Assembly (NCBI RefSeq): GCF_008831285.2
Contig: NC_045144.1
Coordinates: 19,111,716-19,175,715, forward strand
Origin: Nymphaea colorata
Lineage: Eukaryota > Streptophyta > Magnoliopsida > Nymphaeales > Nymphaeaceae
Length of the DNA stretch: 64,000 nucleotides
Reading direction: 5' to 3'
Below the pieces are notes generated by a model. The model was given only the letters and a program-made list of their open reading frames with translations. It was not told where the DNA came from and made no database searches. The translations under genes were made by a program, and so were the position numbers. Positions 1 to 12,840 of this stretch are shown in pieces. Numbering within the stretch: the stretch's first letter is position 1; each line of letters begins with the position of its first letter.

Positions 1-1205
1 AATATTTTTTGCCGAAATAAAAACATAACGTTCTTGAAACATATATTTTAAAAACATGTGTTCCAGAACATATTATTCTTTTTACGGAAAAGTTTTTGAT
101 GAAGAATAATATCAAGGGGATGCCGCAAAGACAGAACAACCCGTTGTTTCAGTGGGCATATTGTGACTCCTTCATTGATATGTACTGATATTAATAACAT
201 TGTTTTTTTTAAGGTAAAAAATAATTGTTTAAAGTAACTTGGATGAGGGAACATTCCCCATTGTTCAAGGTGGCAGTACCAAATGGCTACTTAATTTAGA
301 AGGCCATATGTTTTGAATTATTTAAGGGGAAGCTTTCCAGATATGTTGCCCATGTTGGGAGCCTGCTATACCGCATCATGTGCGATTATTTTAACCGAGC
401 ACAGTTGTTCTGGATCCGAATTATTCTATTGGTGCTCTTTTGCCTTTTTTTCTGGAAAAAGAAATTTAGAGGAAAAGTTTTCCCAAACTTTTTCTTTTAG
501 CCCTTTTGGTGTTTGATAAGTAGGTTTGATTAAGATTATGCCAAGAGACTCAGCCCACGTACCAAGCCCTTGCTCGGCCATCTTTCAACTCAAAAATCAC
601 GATTTGGTTAAGAAGGAGACCTTCTTGCACCTCGAGTCCAAGAAGAAAGAAACTAAACAAACATACAAGAACACAAGGATTTATGTGGTTAGTAAAAATC
701 AAATTCTTCCTGCATCTACAGCTTTGGGCGCGGAGTTTTAACACTATTTGGTGGTTCGTGATTGTAGGATTCCAGATTATTTCGGGACCTGTGTATTCCT
801 ATGGTTTATCTTTCAAATTGAGTGTCCTGCATGTTATTGTTTGTAGTTCAAAAAAATAGCATTCAAAGGAATCAAATTAAGAATGTGCCGTCAAAGCGAT
901 AACTCAAACCGACCAGCCAATGGCAGAATCAGAAATTTTTGCTGGGATGAGCGCTAATTCAATTACTTTAATGCTTTTAGGGGAACTTATATATATATAA
1001 ACAATCAAATATATCAAATTATTAACATAAATATAAATAAATTTTGTGAGGCTGAAGTGGCCACCATATGCTTCTGTCACTGTGACCGGCTCCCTTTGAT
1101 TTGAGTTTAACACAATCAAAACTAAAACTAAAACAAGAAAGAGTGAGTTGTGCGTGCCGCTCGGGCTGGGGCACTCAATCCATGTAAACCAAAAGAAAAA
1201 GGGTA
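1..1205. other. intergenic, no gene seen
   Basis: AT-rich DNA with only short open frames that match no protein family I recognise. No TIR pair with a target-site duplication and no tRNA-like box pair were seen here. Confidence 0.6.
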
Positions 1206-1213
1206 GGGAGGTG

Positions 1214-1480
1214 TAGACCTGGGCATCGGGCCGGCCTGAACCGATACCAAAAACCCTAGCCCAAGCATAGCCCGACACCCAAGCCCGAGATCGGCTCCCT
1301 TGGCCCGATTAAAATATTTTTTAAATATAAAATAAAAAATTTTGAATATAAAATATATTTTAATAATATATATTATTATTAATTAAAAATAATAAAAAAT
1401 AATCAAGCCTCATCGGACCAGTTTTTTCGGGGCCGGTTACCTGGTATCCATGGGGTACTCAGGCCCATTGCTTAGGCTGA
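1214..1480. mobile_element. hAT-like MITE, GGGCC-ended with AT-rich core (copy 1)
   Basis: The ends are GC-rich inverted repeats: the left end has CCTGGGCATCGGGCC and the right end, read on the other strand, has CCTAAGCAATGGGCC. They enclose a core made almost only of A and T. The flanks GGGAGGTG (1206-1213) and GGAAGGTG (1481-1488) agree at 7 of 8 positions, as expected for the 8-bp duplication of hAT transposons. The core resembles those at 57850-58066 and 58933-59164. There is no coding capacity, so it is non-autonomous. Confidence 0.6.
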
Positions 1481-2653
1481 GGAAGGTGCATTATTTTTAA
1501 AATTATTTAAAAATGAATGTCGTTTTTGTTTTTTAACTTTTTTTTGTTTCTTTTCTTGTCCCTTAAAAAAATCTTTTTTTTTATTAACCAATGGTGTTTT
1601 TATCATGGTATGGTGTACATAACCCCCTTTCACACAAGACCTGCCTGTTCTTTTTTAACATAAAATTTAGAGCAAAAAGAGAAAAATATAATAATACCCT
1701 TTTGCATAAATAAGGGAAGCCTGTTAAATTGTGATCGAGTTCCACATTCCAACAAAGCTTGAGACCCAAGCAGCATTGACTGTGCTCTCTTGAATATTCA
1801 TTGAGAAGTGCTTTTTCCATCCAAAACTTTTGGTAAAATATTGCCGCCATTGATTCTTCTCTGCAAGAAAAACTAGCCTTCTTGCGGAAACTTCAGGCGT
1901 GTAAGGTCAACATACTCATCTTGAATGACGCAGACATGGTCAATACGCACCTTGATTCTGCCTCCATTAACATCAGAGCATCAATTTGCGGCTAAAATTT
2001 CGGAGTGGACGACAGTGGCAGCTCTCAATTATAACGACCGCCATGATCAGTAAGAAAATTATTTGGGGAGTTGCAGAAAGAAGATGCGATGTCTCTCTCC
2101 CACAAACAGTAGTGCAGTAGGTAACGGCGGGAAGGAGGAAACCATTGATCTACCGCAGGAAGATGACAAGGATCGTGGACAGTCAGAGCTCCTTGATTCT
2201 TGTACACAAATGAAATGTGGCCCTTCTTTATCATTATTACGACCAAAGAAAATCATCATCCGTCCAAGGAAAATTAATGTTACTTGACTTTCTCTTGCGC
2301 ATCAGTCAACAATCAATCTCTCATATTTATATATATATACACACTAACAAATACAAATACCATGCATGAAAAACAAGAGTCATCTGATATGATTAGACGC
2401 TTTTATGAAATTGATATATTATATATATATATAATTTCCAATTTACAGGATAATTAAAAATAAAAATAAAAAATCATGGCTAAAAAGATCCCCACAAGAG
2501 CGTTGGTGATGGTTTATGGTGCAATTCATGGTGCTTTTAACAATAGTCTGCAGTATTTTCAGCAAAAGATATACAGAGACAGTGGATGGTGACTCAAACT
2601 ATCCATAATCATCCAGCTCATTCATGAGGGTCACATAATCTATAATAATTGGC

Positions 2654-2745
2654 GGTTGAGAAAAAAATAACAGTGAGAAAAATATATGATTTAATATTAA
2701 ACAATGAAAATGTCCATCACATTTTTCTCTGTTTTTTTCTCAACT
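2654..2745. repeat. foldback MITE-like hairpin
   Basis: Arms at 2654-2689 and 2717-2745 are near-complementary (GTTGAGAAAAAAA against TTTTTTTCTCAAC at the outer ends), separated by a short AT loop. A related hairpin lies at 60511-60598, and both sit a short distance before a TA microsatellite. Confidence 0.5.
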
Positions 2746-2810
2746 ATTAATGATAAATAAGACGGTCTCCTGAGAGAGTTGGATGGTTCAATGAGACGAC
2801 CGTTCAATTT

Positions 2811-2815
<5 letters not shown>

Positions 2816-2896
<81 letters not shown>
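2816..2896. repeat. TA microsatellite, about 40 units
   Basis: An uninterrupted TA dinucleotide run of about 81 bp, followed by a GA-rich stretch. The length suggests it is probably polymorphic. Confidence 0.95.
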
Positions 2897-2900
<4 letters not shown>

Positions 2901-3904
2901 GAGAGAGATAAAGAGAAAGAGAAGAAGATGAGCTATCTAAATTGTTAAATATATATATATACCATTTAGATAGCTCCTTTAGAGAGAGATTCTTTCTCTC
3001 TCTCTCTCTCTCCCCACTCCCTATAGGAAGAGAGAGAGTCTTTAATAAAAAATAGCTAATGTCGTATACATTCTTGTACTAATATTTTTATTTAAAGAAA
3101 GTGGTGAGTTTAAGAATAACTTAAAAGCAAATCATTTTCTTTATGAAAAAAAAAGCCGTCTGTACTTCGGAACACCAAAGATATTATAAAAGAAGGGACA
3201 AATTTTTCTTATTCAAATGAGAAAAACCCATAGTTGACGAGGTGATGCCAGTTCATTTTCTGCCAAATCGCTCATGTCAAACGCGGACACTGCTATGCTA
3301 GATTGCCTCCCTTTGTTCTTATCTCTTTCCATTCATTCCAAGCAAAGCCTCTCTCTCTCTCTCTCTTAAATAAAGACAGATTAATTAGGTGTCTATTAAA
3401 TGTCTTATAGTGTCTTGTGCATGGTCTCATGATCTTTCGGATATCAGGTCTGTCTGGATGCAAAGCGGTCAGAGAAATTTTTTGTTTTTTGAGTATTTAA
3501 ATGCTGTTATAGAAATATTTTAATACTATGGGTGCATAAGATTTTGGACATTCATAAATTTATAATGAGATTGTCACCTACCCTTTGGTACTGCTGAAGA
3601 AACACATTTTCTGCAGAGCCTAAAAATATTTAATAATTGAAAGAGTCCACTTAACTAGAGAAAAAAAAAAGGACAAATATTGACTCATCTAAGAAATTGC
3701 CCACAAAAAAATCCATCCGCCTTGTTAGGGAGTCAGCTTAAGACCAGACTAATTAGATTCCCTCAAGATTATTTGATACTTTTGGCATACTTTTTTTGGC
3801 ATAATCTAATCTGGTAGGAGTCTGCCTAACCCTAGCTTATCTCGGGCTACCCAAATAAGTTAGAACTTGTGCATGCCTGCACATAAGAGCATGCATGCTC
3901 ACAC

Positions 3905-4075
3905 ATTCAGCAACGGAACTACATGTGGGTTTGTGTGGGCAGTTGTCTACACAGGTCTGCATAATTTCTTTTATCTATATATTAGTTCCACCACTTAATT
4001 TAGTGTATTATATACCGATGCCCCTCCTTCACATCTAAGATTTTTCATACCAGCACCTCCCAGCCACAAATTTCT
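3905..4075. mobile_element. fragment of a GTGGGCAGTTG dispersed repeat
   Basis: The sequence around GTGTGGGCAGTTGTCTACAC recurs at 14685-14850 and 28256-28485, each followed by AT-rich DNA. The 28-kb copy has recognisable inverted ends. Here the ends are too decayed to place exactly. Confidence 0.4.
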
Positions 4076-4116
4076 AATTTCAAAGAGTTCAATTGTGTGC
4101 ATGAACCTGTCTCTGA

Positions 4117-4360
4117 GGAGGTTGGCACAATGGTCGGGATGAGCGTTCGTAGGTGACTAGTTTACATTTCAAATCTTATGGGCGCCAACTCTTTATGTTG
4201 CAAATCACTGACACACAAGCTAAATTATGGTGGGAGCGGCACTCCGAAGCATCGAAAGCGAGTCTTATACCCTACAAGGATAAGGGGTTGGGTGGAGGAT
4301 TCAGCTCTCATCCGGGCACTAGGATGAAATACTCTTCTTGCTCATACTGTGTGCTTGCAC
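4117..4360 (+). mobile_element. tRNA-headed SINE-like repeat, family 1 (copy 1)
   Basis: It begins with GGTTGGCACAATGG, which looks like a pol III A-box region, and ends near ACTAGGATGAAATACTC. The body aligns with 5297-5510, 12560-12795 and 28563-28740, sharing the order of a CAACTCTTTATGTTGCAA-like block, a GAAGCA(T/C)CGAAAGC-like block and the GTGAAATACTC-like end. Only one diagnostic box is clear, so the SINE assignment is an inference; the repeat relationship itself is seen directly. Confidence 0.5.
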
Positions 4361-5296
4361 TCGCACACACACACACACATCAGGTGCTATTAGGGTTTTG
4401 TGAAATGAAAATAGCATTTATGCATCGACCAACTACTAGAGCTGCTCTTGGACCAGTGCTTTGCAGTCTGAAGCAGATTGCTGATTGCCTGAGCCCAGAT
4501 TCAGGCAAGGATCTAAATTTAGGTGCAATTTCTTAGGCCACCTCAAATTGGTCCTTGTCCTGTTTGAGAAGGCTGTCTTGGCCTGGCCTCACTGTTTCAA
4601 GGGGGTTGACTGAGGAACTGTTAACATCAGGCTCTGGACCTTGCAGTAGTTGCGTTGTGAAGTGAATGTGACCCATGATGCACCTACACCAGCTTGATGC
4701 CCAAGCCCACATGCACAGAGTCAACTCTCTGCCCTGTCTTCATCACCCTCACCAAACTGTGGTGAGTATTTAATTAATTGGTACTGAGGCGCCACACACC
4801 CACTTGTCTTTCATTGATGACTCAGGCCAAGTCTCTTTCTCTCTCTCTCTAGATCTCTCTCTCTCTCTCTCTTGTCCTTGTTAGAGTGTAGTCAATTCAG
4901 TAGGCTATAAGCAGGCCATATTTGACAAATGAGCTATGTATTGGTACAAGTCAATGTCCTGATAGATCTGCTTGTGGCAATATAACTCATACATACATAA
5001 ATAGAATGTTTAATTATAAAATTTTAAGTTTTTTTTTTATTCTTCTGAAAAATGGAGTTGGGGAAAAAGTAATTATAAGGAGGTGAATAAATTCAAAAAA
5101 TAGAGGTGCAATTGTCTAGTCTATGGATAGATGGCTATTAGTGGCATGAAGAATTTTTTTTAAAGCAGCAATTTAATCATTAATCACACGTCATCAGCCC
5201 TAAGTTGTGCAAGGACTTGACGCCCATGAGATTTGAACCATTGTCACATGTGGTCCTATAAAAGAGTATCAAGGAAAAGAAGATGTATTTTTTATT

Positions 5297-5510
5297 GTTG
5301 ATGGGGTTGGTGTAATGGTTGGGACAGGAGCTGGTATCCTCGAAGCATCAACATTTTGTGTTGCAATGGAGGACCAACTGACGTGCAAGCTGAAGCACTA
5401 GAGAGAGAGGGTGGCAACTTGAAGCACCAAAAACAGGTTTCGGCTTTCTGTTGGGCGATGCGAAACCCAGCAACCTGAAGCACCGAAAGCAAGCCATGTT
5501 TCTCGGCTAT
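5297..5510 (+). mobile_element. SINE-like repeat, family 1 (copy 2)
   Basis: The head GGGTTGGTGTAATGG and the internal CAACATTTTGTGTTGCAATG and GAAGCACC blocks follow the same order as the copy at 4117. The 3' part diverges and repeats the GAAGCACC block several times. Confidence 0.5.
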
Positions 5511-5739
5511 GTAGTGATCCTTTTTCATGATGGCATATGAAGAGTTTAGTGATATTCCTATCCTCTCAAAAGCCTATATTCTAAGGCTGATTCAAAGGTG
5601 TCATTTGTTTGCTTTTAAGCTAAATTTTCATTATTTTGACTAATTCACAGCAAATTCAACTAAATCAGCGAGTCCATAGATTCATCAATATTCTCATTCC
5701 CTTAGAGGGCGTGTGGTTACTTCATATTTGAAACATATT

Positions 5740-5905
5740 GACCTAATGTGAATCTGACATGACATGATTTCACTTATGTGACAAAAGATCAATGGTAGAA
5801 TGTACTGTTCATCAAATTGAAGACCTAATGTGAATATGACATGACATGATTTTACTTATGTGACAAAAGATCAATGGTAGAATAAACTGTTCGTCAAATT
5901 AAAGA
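5740..5905. repeat. tandem duplication, 82-bp unit, two copies
   Basis: The segment starting GACCTAATGTGAAT at 5740 is repeated from 5822 with only a few substitutions (TCTGAC/TATGAC, TTCACTT/TTTACTT). Confidence 0.9.
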
Positions 5906-6035
5906 TCTTGGTGCAGATTAAGGTAAATACTTTAAATCTTTATTTTACCTTTTTTGCATTGAGAAAATATCTTATTCAAAATTGAAGAAAGGAGCGTTTA
6001 TCTTAAATCCACAGTTCTTAGATCTTAAGAAAGGA

Positions 6036-6556
6036 GCATTTGCTTAACGAATCGAGCTCGAGTTCACGAGTCGACTTGTTTAAATAATCGAGTCGAGTTT
6101 AAGTTTAATGAACTCCAACTTTTAAAGTTCGACTTGGCTTGAAAATGATACGTAGCGATTTTTTAAATATCCAACTCGTTTTTTTAATTAAAAAACTGGT
6201 ATATTGGAGTTAATTGATCATGTAACTTTTTTTGTTTTTACAAAAGCTCCTTCAAGTTTGTCAAGGTTTGATCGAGTTGAGCCCAATTTATGGCAAAGTA
6301 ATAGTCTATATAATCAAACGAGTTTGTCGAGGCTTAATCGAGTCAAGCTTGAGCTCAACACCTAATTGCCGAGTTGAGTTCGAACTCTTTCTATTGTTGA
6401 GCTCGAGTTATTATCGAGCTTGAGGTTTCATTAATTGAGTAGAGTTTGAGCTGATTTGTTGAGCTCGAGCTATTTATGTCGTGCTATATCGAGCTCGATG
6501 TTTCATTAATTGAGTTGAGTTTGAGCTGATTGAATTCGAGATCGACTTCAACCCTA
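6036..6556. mobile_element. TCGAGCTCGAG-type hAT-like MITE (copy D, 5' truncated)
   Basis: It matches the 12841 element from its CATTTGCTTAAC block onward, in the same orientation, and ends with TTCAACCCTA, a decayed form of the family terminus. The TAGGGGTGAACA end is missing on the left, and no target-site duplication is found. Confidence 0.6.
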
Positions 6557-6599
6557 CTCATTTTCACTCAAAACTACACATATAATTACCAAACCATAT

Positions 6600-7880
6600 C
6601 AGCCGCCTTATGGTTAAATTGTTCTAGTTAGAAGACAATAAAATATTCTTGACTCGAATCTTTCATACCGTACAACCAGGCTACAGGGATGGGGGTACTT
6701 ATCGGGAAGGGGTATCCGAGGGCTTTATAACAACAGGAAGGAAAAAAAAGTATAGTACACATATATATCTTCCCAATTCAGAAATTATTTAAGAAAAAAC
6801 AGATATCGACGATAGTAAATCTGTAAGTTCATCATCATACAGAAATTGTCGAGTTTTAACATCTGACATTACTTCGAGTTTAGAAAAAAGGACTACGCCT
6901 TTTCCTTTCCTGAACGAAGCATGAAATTTGTTACTTGTCGAAATCTGACCATAAGCGAACAAGGTCTCTTACTTGGGTGGCGGTTTTGCCGCCATCGCTA
7001 AAAGACAGGAAAACTTAGAGGCCAAAATTTTGTGCATGGAATCTGCATGGACTTGTCATGTCTCATCAATTGCTCAATGGGCTATTTAATATCTTGAATA
7101 TTGTGCACAATTTGTCGGATTTAAAAAATTATATATATATATATATATAATCAAGGCCAAGCATAGTGATGGTTAATAGAAAAACATTAGCAGAGAATTG
7201 TGAGCTATTATAGAATAAAAAATACTTGTCATTTTTTTCTTTTGTTTTTTTTAATCATCTTGAATGAAGAAGTTCATTAAATGGTAAGCCGACATTCAAT
7301 TTTAATATATATATATATATATAATTCACCAAATAAAAGAAGTCTCATTAACAAGCTCTCGTGCGTCCTAGATTCAAAAATCAATTATTTTTACTTTTAT
7401 TAATGGTGCTGTTAAATTCGTCAAAGTTTGATCATTAATGATTGTGATTTGAAGCGAGTTCTTTCAAGTGACATCAGTCCTTTTAGCTGGTCCAGCAGTC
7501 AATCAAAGTCGCCGATCTTTTGTCTTTGTTATCTTCCTTCTTGCGCATTCCAGTGATGTGATTCAAAACTTGTTTTCTAAGTAAATTATGTCTACCAAAT
7601 CCATCAAATACAATCAATTAATCAGATTCTACAAATGCATATGCATGAATACAAATGTACATGTGAGCCTAGTCGAGATGAGACAAACAACTCACACGAT
7701 TCGCGCTTGGCTCGAGAATGAGCTTGCCCTTTCGTTTATTTTCTTAACAAGTGGCAAGGAAAGGGGCTAGCAGGGGCCATGGACCTCCCCCAAGTTTTGA
7801 AATTTTCATTATTTTAGTTCTGTCTTGGTAAAGCTTTTGAAAAACTAGAAGTTGGCCTCTGTTAAAAAAAATTCAAAAAT
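6600..7880. other. intergenic, no gene seen
   Basis: AT-rich sequence with short TA runs near 7129 and 7305. A weak tRNA-like B-box (GACTCGAATC, near 6652) is present without a convincing A-box. Confidence 0.5.
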
Positions 7881-7886
7881 TACGAT

Positions 7887-8385
7887 TAAGGGTGAACATG
7901 AGTCGAGCCGAGCCGAGCCCGAGTTCAGCCAACTTGAACTCAGCTCAACTAATGAAACCTCGAGCTCGAGAATAGCTCAACAGAATCGGTTACGTGTTGA
8001 GCTCGAGCTCGATTCAATTAAGGCTCGACAAACTCGTTTGAATGTATGGACTATTACTTTGCTACAAAACGAGCTTGACTCGATTAAGGCTCGACAAACT
8101 TGAAGGAGCTTTTGTAAAAACTTACATAATTAATTAACGTCAATACACCGGTTTTTTAATTAAAAAAACGAGTCCGGTATTTAAAAAATTGCTACACATC
8201 ATTTTTGAGCTAAGTCAAGCTTTAACAGTTTGAGTTCCGTGAACTCGAACTCAAGTCGATTATTTGAACGAGTTGACTTATGAACTCGAGCTCGACTCGT
8301 TAAGCAAATGACTTTACTCGAACTCGTTCACGAGCCGAGCTTTAACAAGCCGAGTTCGAGTAATTCGACTTGTTGTTCACCCCTA
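7887..8385. mobile_element. TCGAGCTCGAG-type hAT-like MITE (copy C)
   Basis: Left end TAAGGGTGAACATGAG and right end TTGTTCACCCCTA form an inverted pair. The inside is made of GAGCTCGAG-like words and matches 15151-15642 in the same orientation and the 12841 copy in the opposite one. The flanking 8-mers agree only partly, so the duplication has decayed or the ends are off by a base. Confidence 0.7.
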
Positions 8386-9055
8386 CCCAGATTTATTTGA
8401 TCTCTGATGGACGAAATCCTAGCTCCACACCTGACCCGAAACAGTTCAGTTGGTTCAAAAGTCTCAAATTAAGAAAGTGCTAAACTAGATTAATCTCATC
8501 GAAGAAACCACAGTTAAAGGGCAAAAGGATTGATGGGATGGGATTCACTCAAAGAAATGACTTGTATTGTTATGAAAAAGGGACTTGATAAATGCAATTT
8601 TCCAAATCCCAAGCGAAGCAAATATTAAAAATATCATATTCCAAGCGAAAATTACTTGACCACTAGCTGCCAAAATGGATGCACTGACGTTTATAAAGGG
8701 TTTTTCGCTCGAATGACTTGCCATAGACAAACATCACAATCAATTATAAAGTAAGGTATCAAAGTTTTATCATTGCTCTTAAAAAAACAAAAATCTCTCA
8801 ACCCCCATTTTGGCTAATTGTGTGTGTTCAAGGAATAGGAAGAGACAATGCCGTTTGATCCGCGGCGATCTGAGATCATACTGACTGAAAGAGATTATTA
8901 AACAGTAAGTTTCATTTGCGTACTTTTCAAATTTGAGGAGAATTTGATTCGAGTCCTACGGTTTTCAAATCCGAACAAATCGAAGATAATTTTGAGTTAC
9001 GAAGGCATTTGGAGGATTTTAAAAGCTCGCAAGGATTTAAGATGATCAATGGCGG

Positions 9056-9059
<4 letters not shown>

Positions 9060-9119
<60 letters not shown>
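9060..9119. repeat. TA then GA composite microsatellite
   Basis: About 22 TA units run directly into about 7 GA units. Confidence 0.95.
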
Positions 9120-9461
9120 TGATTAAATTAGTTTTAAAAGTAAAAGAAACAAGAAAAAGTGATTAAAGTAAACAAAAAGACACCCCTAAGGTGGAACCAT
9201 CTTGGCTTTTCTAGATGTGTCAAATTTTCTCTCCAAAAGATTCCCAACTGTCTTCAATTATTTTGATATTTTTCCAATTCAAAATTGCTTTGATGCCTAA
9301 TCACTCCCTTCTTTTGACTAGAAAAGTCTCTCCATGCTTTTACTTATGTCCAACTTTTATTGATTTTTATCTAGGAATTGTTGGCATAGTGTCACGCACT
9401 GAGCTCGTTATTAGGTGTTGTCATGGTTAATACGGAGGGAGAGTTTCGAGGGGCCTTGGCA

Positions 9462-9560
9462 CACCTGGTTGGTGCAGTGGCTGACAGAGAGTCGGTCGCT
9501 GGTTCGAGTTTCGAGGGTGCCAGCCCTTGTAAGGGGCCCTTTGACATTAAGGGCAATATG
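9462..9560 (+). mobile_element. tRNA-derived SINE head, family 2
   Basis: The A-box-like TGGTTGGTGCAGTGG and the B-box-like GGTTCGAGTTT are spaced as in a pol III promoter and followed by a GGGTGCCAGCCCTT block. The repeat at 27549 shares the box order and a GGGTGTCGGCCTT block. There is no acceptor-stem pairing, so it is not a functional tRNA. Confidence 0.5.
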
Positions 9561-9716
9561 TTAGTATCTCATGGATATACATCAAATTAGAGTCTACACA
9601 TATAACATTTGTTCACATGTTTCATAAATCTACTTTAATTTTTGAGACAGATTCATGAAACGCTCTTATGATATTTATGATATTCAGTATTCCTAATATC
9701 AAACAGCCTTTAAGGG

Positions 9717-10219
9717 CCTTAGGGTGCGGTTGGTATTGATCCGAATTGATTTGAGATCATTGGGAATCTTAGATTCAATGATTTGAGGTTAGACATCCTC
9801 CCATCAGACCTCACATCCGAGGTCTTTGCTACATACTTAGATCTCAAATCTTCATTTTTCTACGGATCTGAAATCTAGTGTTTGTTTACTGTGTGGGGCC
9901 CACCTAAATGGAATTTCAAATCAGCGTAAATCTGAAACCTGGTGCTATTAAACTCATCCTCCTTAAGGTTGTGTTGGTTTCACTGCAGATCTGAGATATG
10001 CCGTAATATGAGACCCCTAGGATCTCAAATCCATGAATTTAAGGTTTGACCTCCCCCATCCTCCGACCTTTAAAAACGTGTTTTTCAACATGCAGCTAGC
10101 ATGAATTTAAAATTCATGCTGCTAAGATCCTCAGTTTGTCTAAAATGAGAATCTCTCAAGAACACACACTTTAACGCAGCCTCGGATTTAAGATCCGTGG
10201 CTATCAAATGCAACCTAAG
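9717..10219. mobile_element. TIR element, possibly two nested or tandem copies
   Basis: The left end CCTTAGGGTGCGGTTGGTA and the right end, read in reverse complement, CCTTAGGTTGCATTTGATA are inverted copies. A further copy of the terminal motif (TTAAGGTTGTGTTGGTT) lies near 9963, so two elements may be joined or nested. No target-site duplication was established and no coding sequence is present. Confidence 0.5.
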
Positions 10220-10257
10220 GTTTTATAACTTTGTAAATATTGAAAGAGATTTTTGAC

Positions 10258-10288
<31 letters not shown>

Positions 10289-12550
10289 CTCAATGAGTAG
10301 ATTGTCCTTATAATTATAGATTTTACCATTAATTTGATGTAAAATCACCGAAGGCTTAAACAAAGATTCAACTTTCATTTACCAACAAACCAAAAAAAAA
10401 TTGAGAAAAAATGCATAGGCAACTATTTGAGCAGGTGAGTCATAGCTAGTACTTTGACTTTAAAAGATTAGCTCTGATGTGATTATAAAACCAAAACTGT
10501 GCAAGCCTAGGAAAGTCATGTCATATTTAGTTTTAGACTTGACATTTGATTCTAACTTTTTTTTTTGCTTAAATAGAAACTATTTATCCTTTATATGTTT
10601 AATGCAAGGCAGACAAAACTTTTTAGGGATGATCTAAAAAAATTGCTCATGAGATTAAATTTCACTTCATACAACTCTTTTTCATCTATCATGACAAAAA
10701 CTTAACTTGTATTTCATTTTATGTATATATATATATAGTGACAGAGAGAAAGAAAGAAAAGACATGAACAGAATATAAACGCTTATCTAGATTAATATTA
10801 ATAATTAATTAATGATATAATAGCATTTTTTCTTGACCTCAAACAATAAATTGAATAGATATCAACTAAAACTGTGGTTTTTTTCCCATGTTGACCAATT
10901 AAAAAGAAAAATTCTTTTCCTCTTATGAAGGACTTTTGTATATATTATTAATATATATTCGAAACATGGAAAGTAAAGGACAATATACACGATGATTATG
11001 AGTTCTGACCCTCAGGTTGATGCATAGTTGACAAGAAGCAAGATATAAAATGATATGCCAATTCCAAGGATCCATGAGGACGCATCAAACAACTCATAAG
11101 AAACACATGTAAAATAACTTTCCAAAAATTCAATTCAGAATCCACCTTTTTTTAGTTGGCCAGTGTCTTTTAAGTTGGCAGATTTTATTCACGTTTTTCA
11201 GTGGTACAATAGTGCGCACCTTTACTTGTTCTTTGATCCTCCAAGATTTAATTAGATGCTAATTGTTGTCAGATCGCTAAAAATTAAAAGTTGATTCACA
11301 AACAAATGGTCACCATGGAAGCATAAGCAACAATTTGTGGTACAATGTGGTGCTTTCAATGATAAACTATAAACAATGTTCGCATTTACTCAGTTTTTCT
11401 ATTTTGGAAGATTTTAATTTGTTGAACGGTGGAGTCACCATGGAATTGTTTCGACAACAGTAAGAATATGTTACTGTTTCATGCATCTGCTTTAAAAAGT
11501 ATAGCAGATTCATAAAACACTTTTTAAAGTGTCTAATAAATATAAACAATTTATAGGTCACAATGCTACTTTTCTCAAAGAGCATGTGGCAGCAATGACA
11601 TTCTATAAGTGTTCTATAAATTTACTTAAAAGTTTGGTCAGATTCATGAAACATTAGTTCGCTTCAAAGATTGGGTCATATTTATGAATCTGATTTGATT
11701 TTTGAGATAAATTTGTGAGACACTTAGATAATGTTTCTGCTACCAAACTACTCCTATAAAAACGTTAGCAAGAACTTATAATACAGTAATAGATTATAAA
11801 TTTTTTAGCTACCCGACATCTGGCATATTATAATTGATCTTAAATAATCATGTTTTTAAAATATTAGGTTGGTATTTTTTTTTCCTTGGCATCAAAAGTC
11901 TCAAACTTACCTGCAATGAGTAAAGCATCCAAATGCTTTTTCCTTTTTTTTTTCTCTCCTTTTATAAAGCGAAAATAGAATGGGGCACTATCAATAATGT
12001 CCTATGTGTGACCTTGATTGATTTGATCCCTCCTCGGATAAACCTTATCATTTTGTTTTCTGTCGAACCCCTTTCTCCGTGAACGCCAAGCAATTGGTTA
12101 CATTGCTTCGCCACCAACCTTGCTTAAAAAGTTAGCCATCGAATTCTACTCTTATGGAAAATTATTGCGGTTAAAATTATAATAATTAATTAATTGTACC
12201 TTCCTAGGGAGGCAAGCTAGGGGAATCAAACTTATTCTCCCCAACAATGAACTTGCTAGTCTCCTAGCTACTTAGCTTCAGTCACAAGCAAATTCATTTT
12301 CTGAAAAAAGACAAGTTTTTTTTTTTCATTTTTTAGTAATAAGAAAAATGAATTAATTCTTGTAAAAGTGCTTTTGGCTCCTGCCACATCGGATCCTTAA
12401 GATTTCGTGTTTGCAGATGTACCCTAAAAGTTGGCGCCAAAGAATGTGAACTCAAAACATCAAACTATTTATATTGGATTGGTAAAATTTGAACCAACGT
12501 TGCATTTACTCTACTTTTTTTTTCTTTTATATATTTTAAAGGCAAAACCA
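10220..12550. other. intergenic, no gene seen
   Basis: AT-rich with a TA run at 10260-10286. Around 11470-11760 are motifs such as AGATTCATGAAACA that recur near 9600, 24780, 58340 and 63000, which suggests an old dispersed repeat. No protein-coding signal was found. Confidence 0.5.
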
Positions 12551-12559
12551 AAATTTATA

Positions 12560-12795
12560 AATTATGAAATGGGTCGGTACAAGTAGGGGCAAATAGACAA
12601 CTAGTCTTCATTTTGAACTTGTGATGCGTCAACTTCATGTACTGTAAAAAGGAAACACTCATACGTGAGTTGAAAGGTAAGGGAGGTGTCACCCCCGAGA
12701 TACTGGAAGCAGGCCCGATACTTTGGGAGGACGAGAGGAAAGCCGTGAGCTTCAACTCTCTTGTTGGGTAGTAAGGTGAAATACTCATCCCCTCA
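12560..12795 (+). mobile_element. SINE-like repeat, family 1 (copy 3)
   Basis: Aligns with the 4117 copy: GGGTCGGTACAAG at the head, then AACTAGTCTTCATTTTGAAC, a GAAGCAGGC block, and GTAAGGTGAAATACTCATC near the end. Confidence 0.5.
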
Positions 12796-12840
12796 CTCGA
12801 AAAAATAGTAATTTATAACCTGAATTTCATTAGACCTGCT

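Larger units (their letters stand above)
1489..3900. other. intergenic, simple repeats and a foldback
   Basis: No gene recognised. A reading frame at 2063-2287 has no family resemblance. The block holds a foldback at 2654-2745, a long TA microsatellite and short CT tracts near 2995 and 3350. Confidence 0.5.

Noticed and set aside
2063..2287. 74-codon frame with acidic and basic residues
   Set aside because: No recognisable domain or supporting signals, and it overlaps antisense frames of similar length.
6036..6564. Target-site duplication for MITE copy D (CATTT-like words on both sides)
   Set aside because: The left word belongs to the conserved element interior, so the match is not a true flank.
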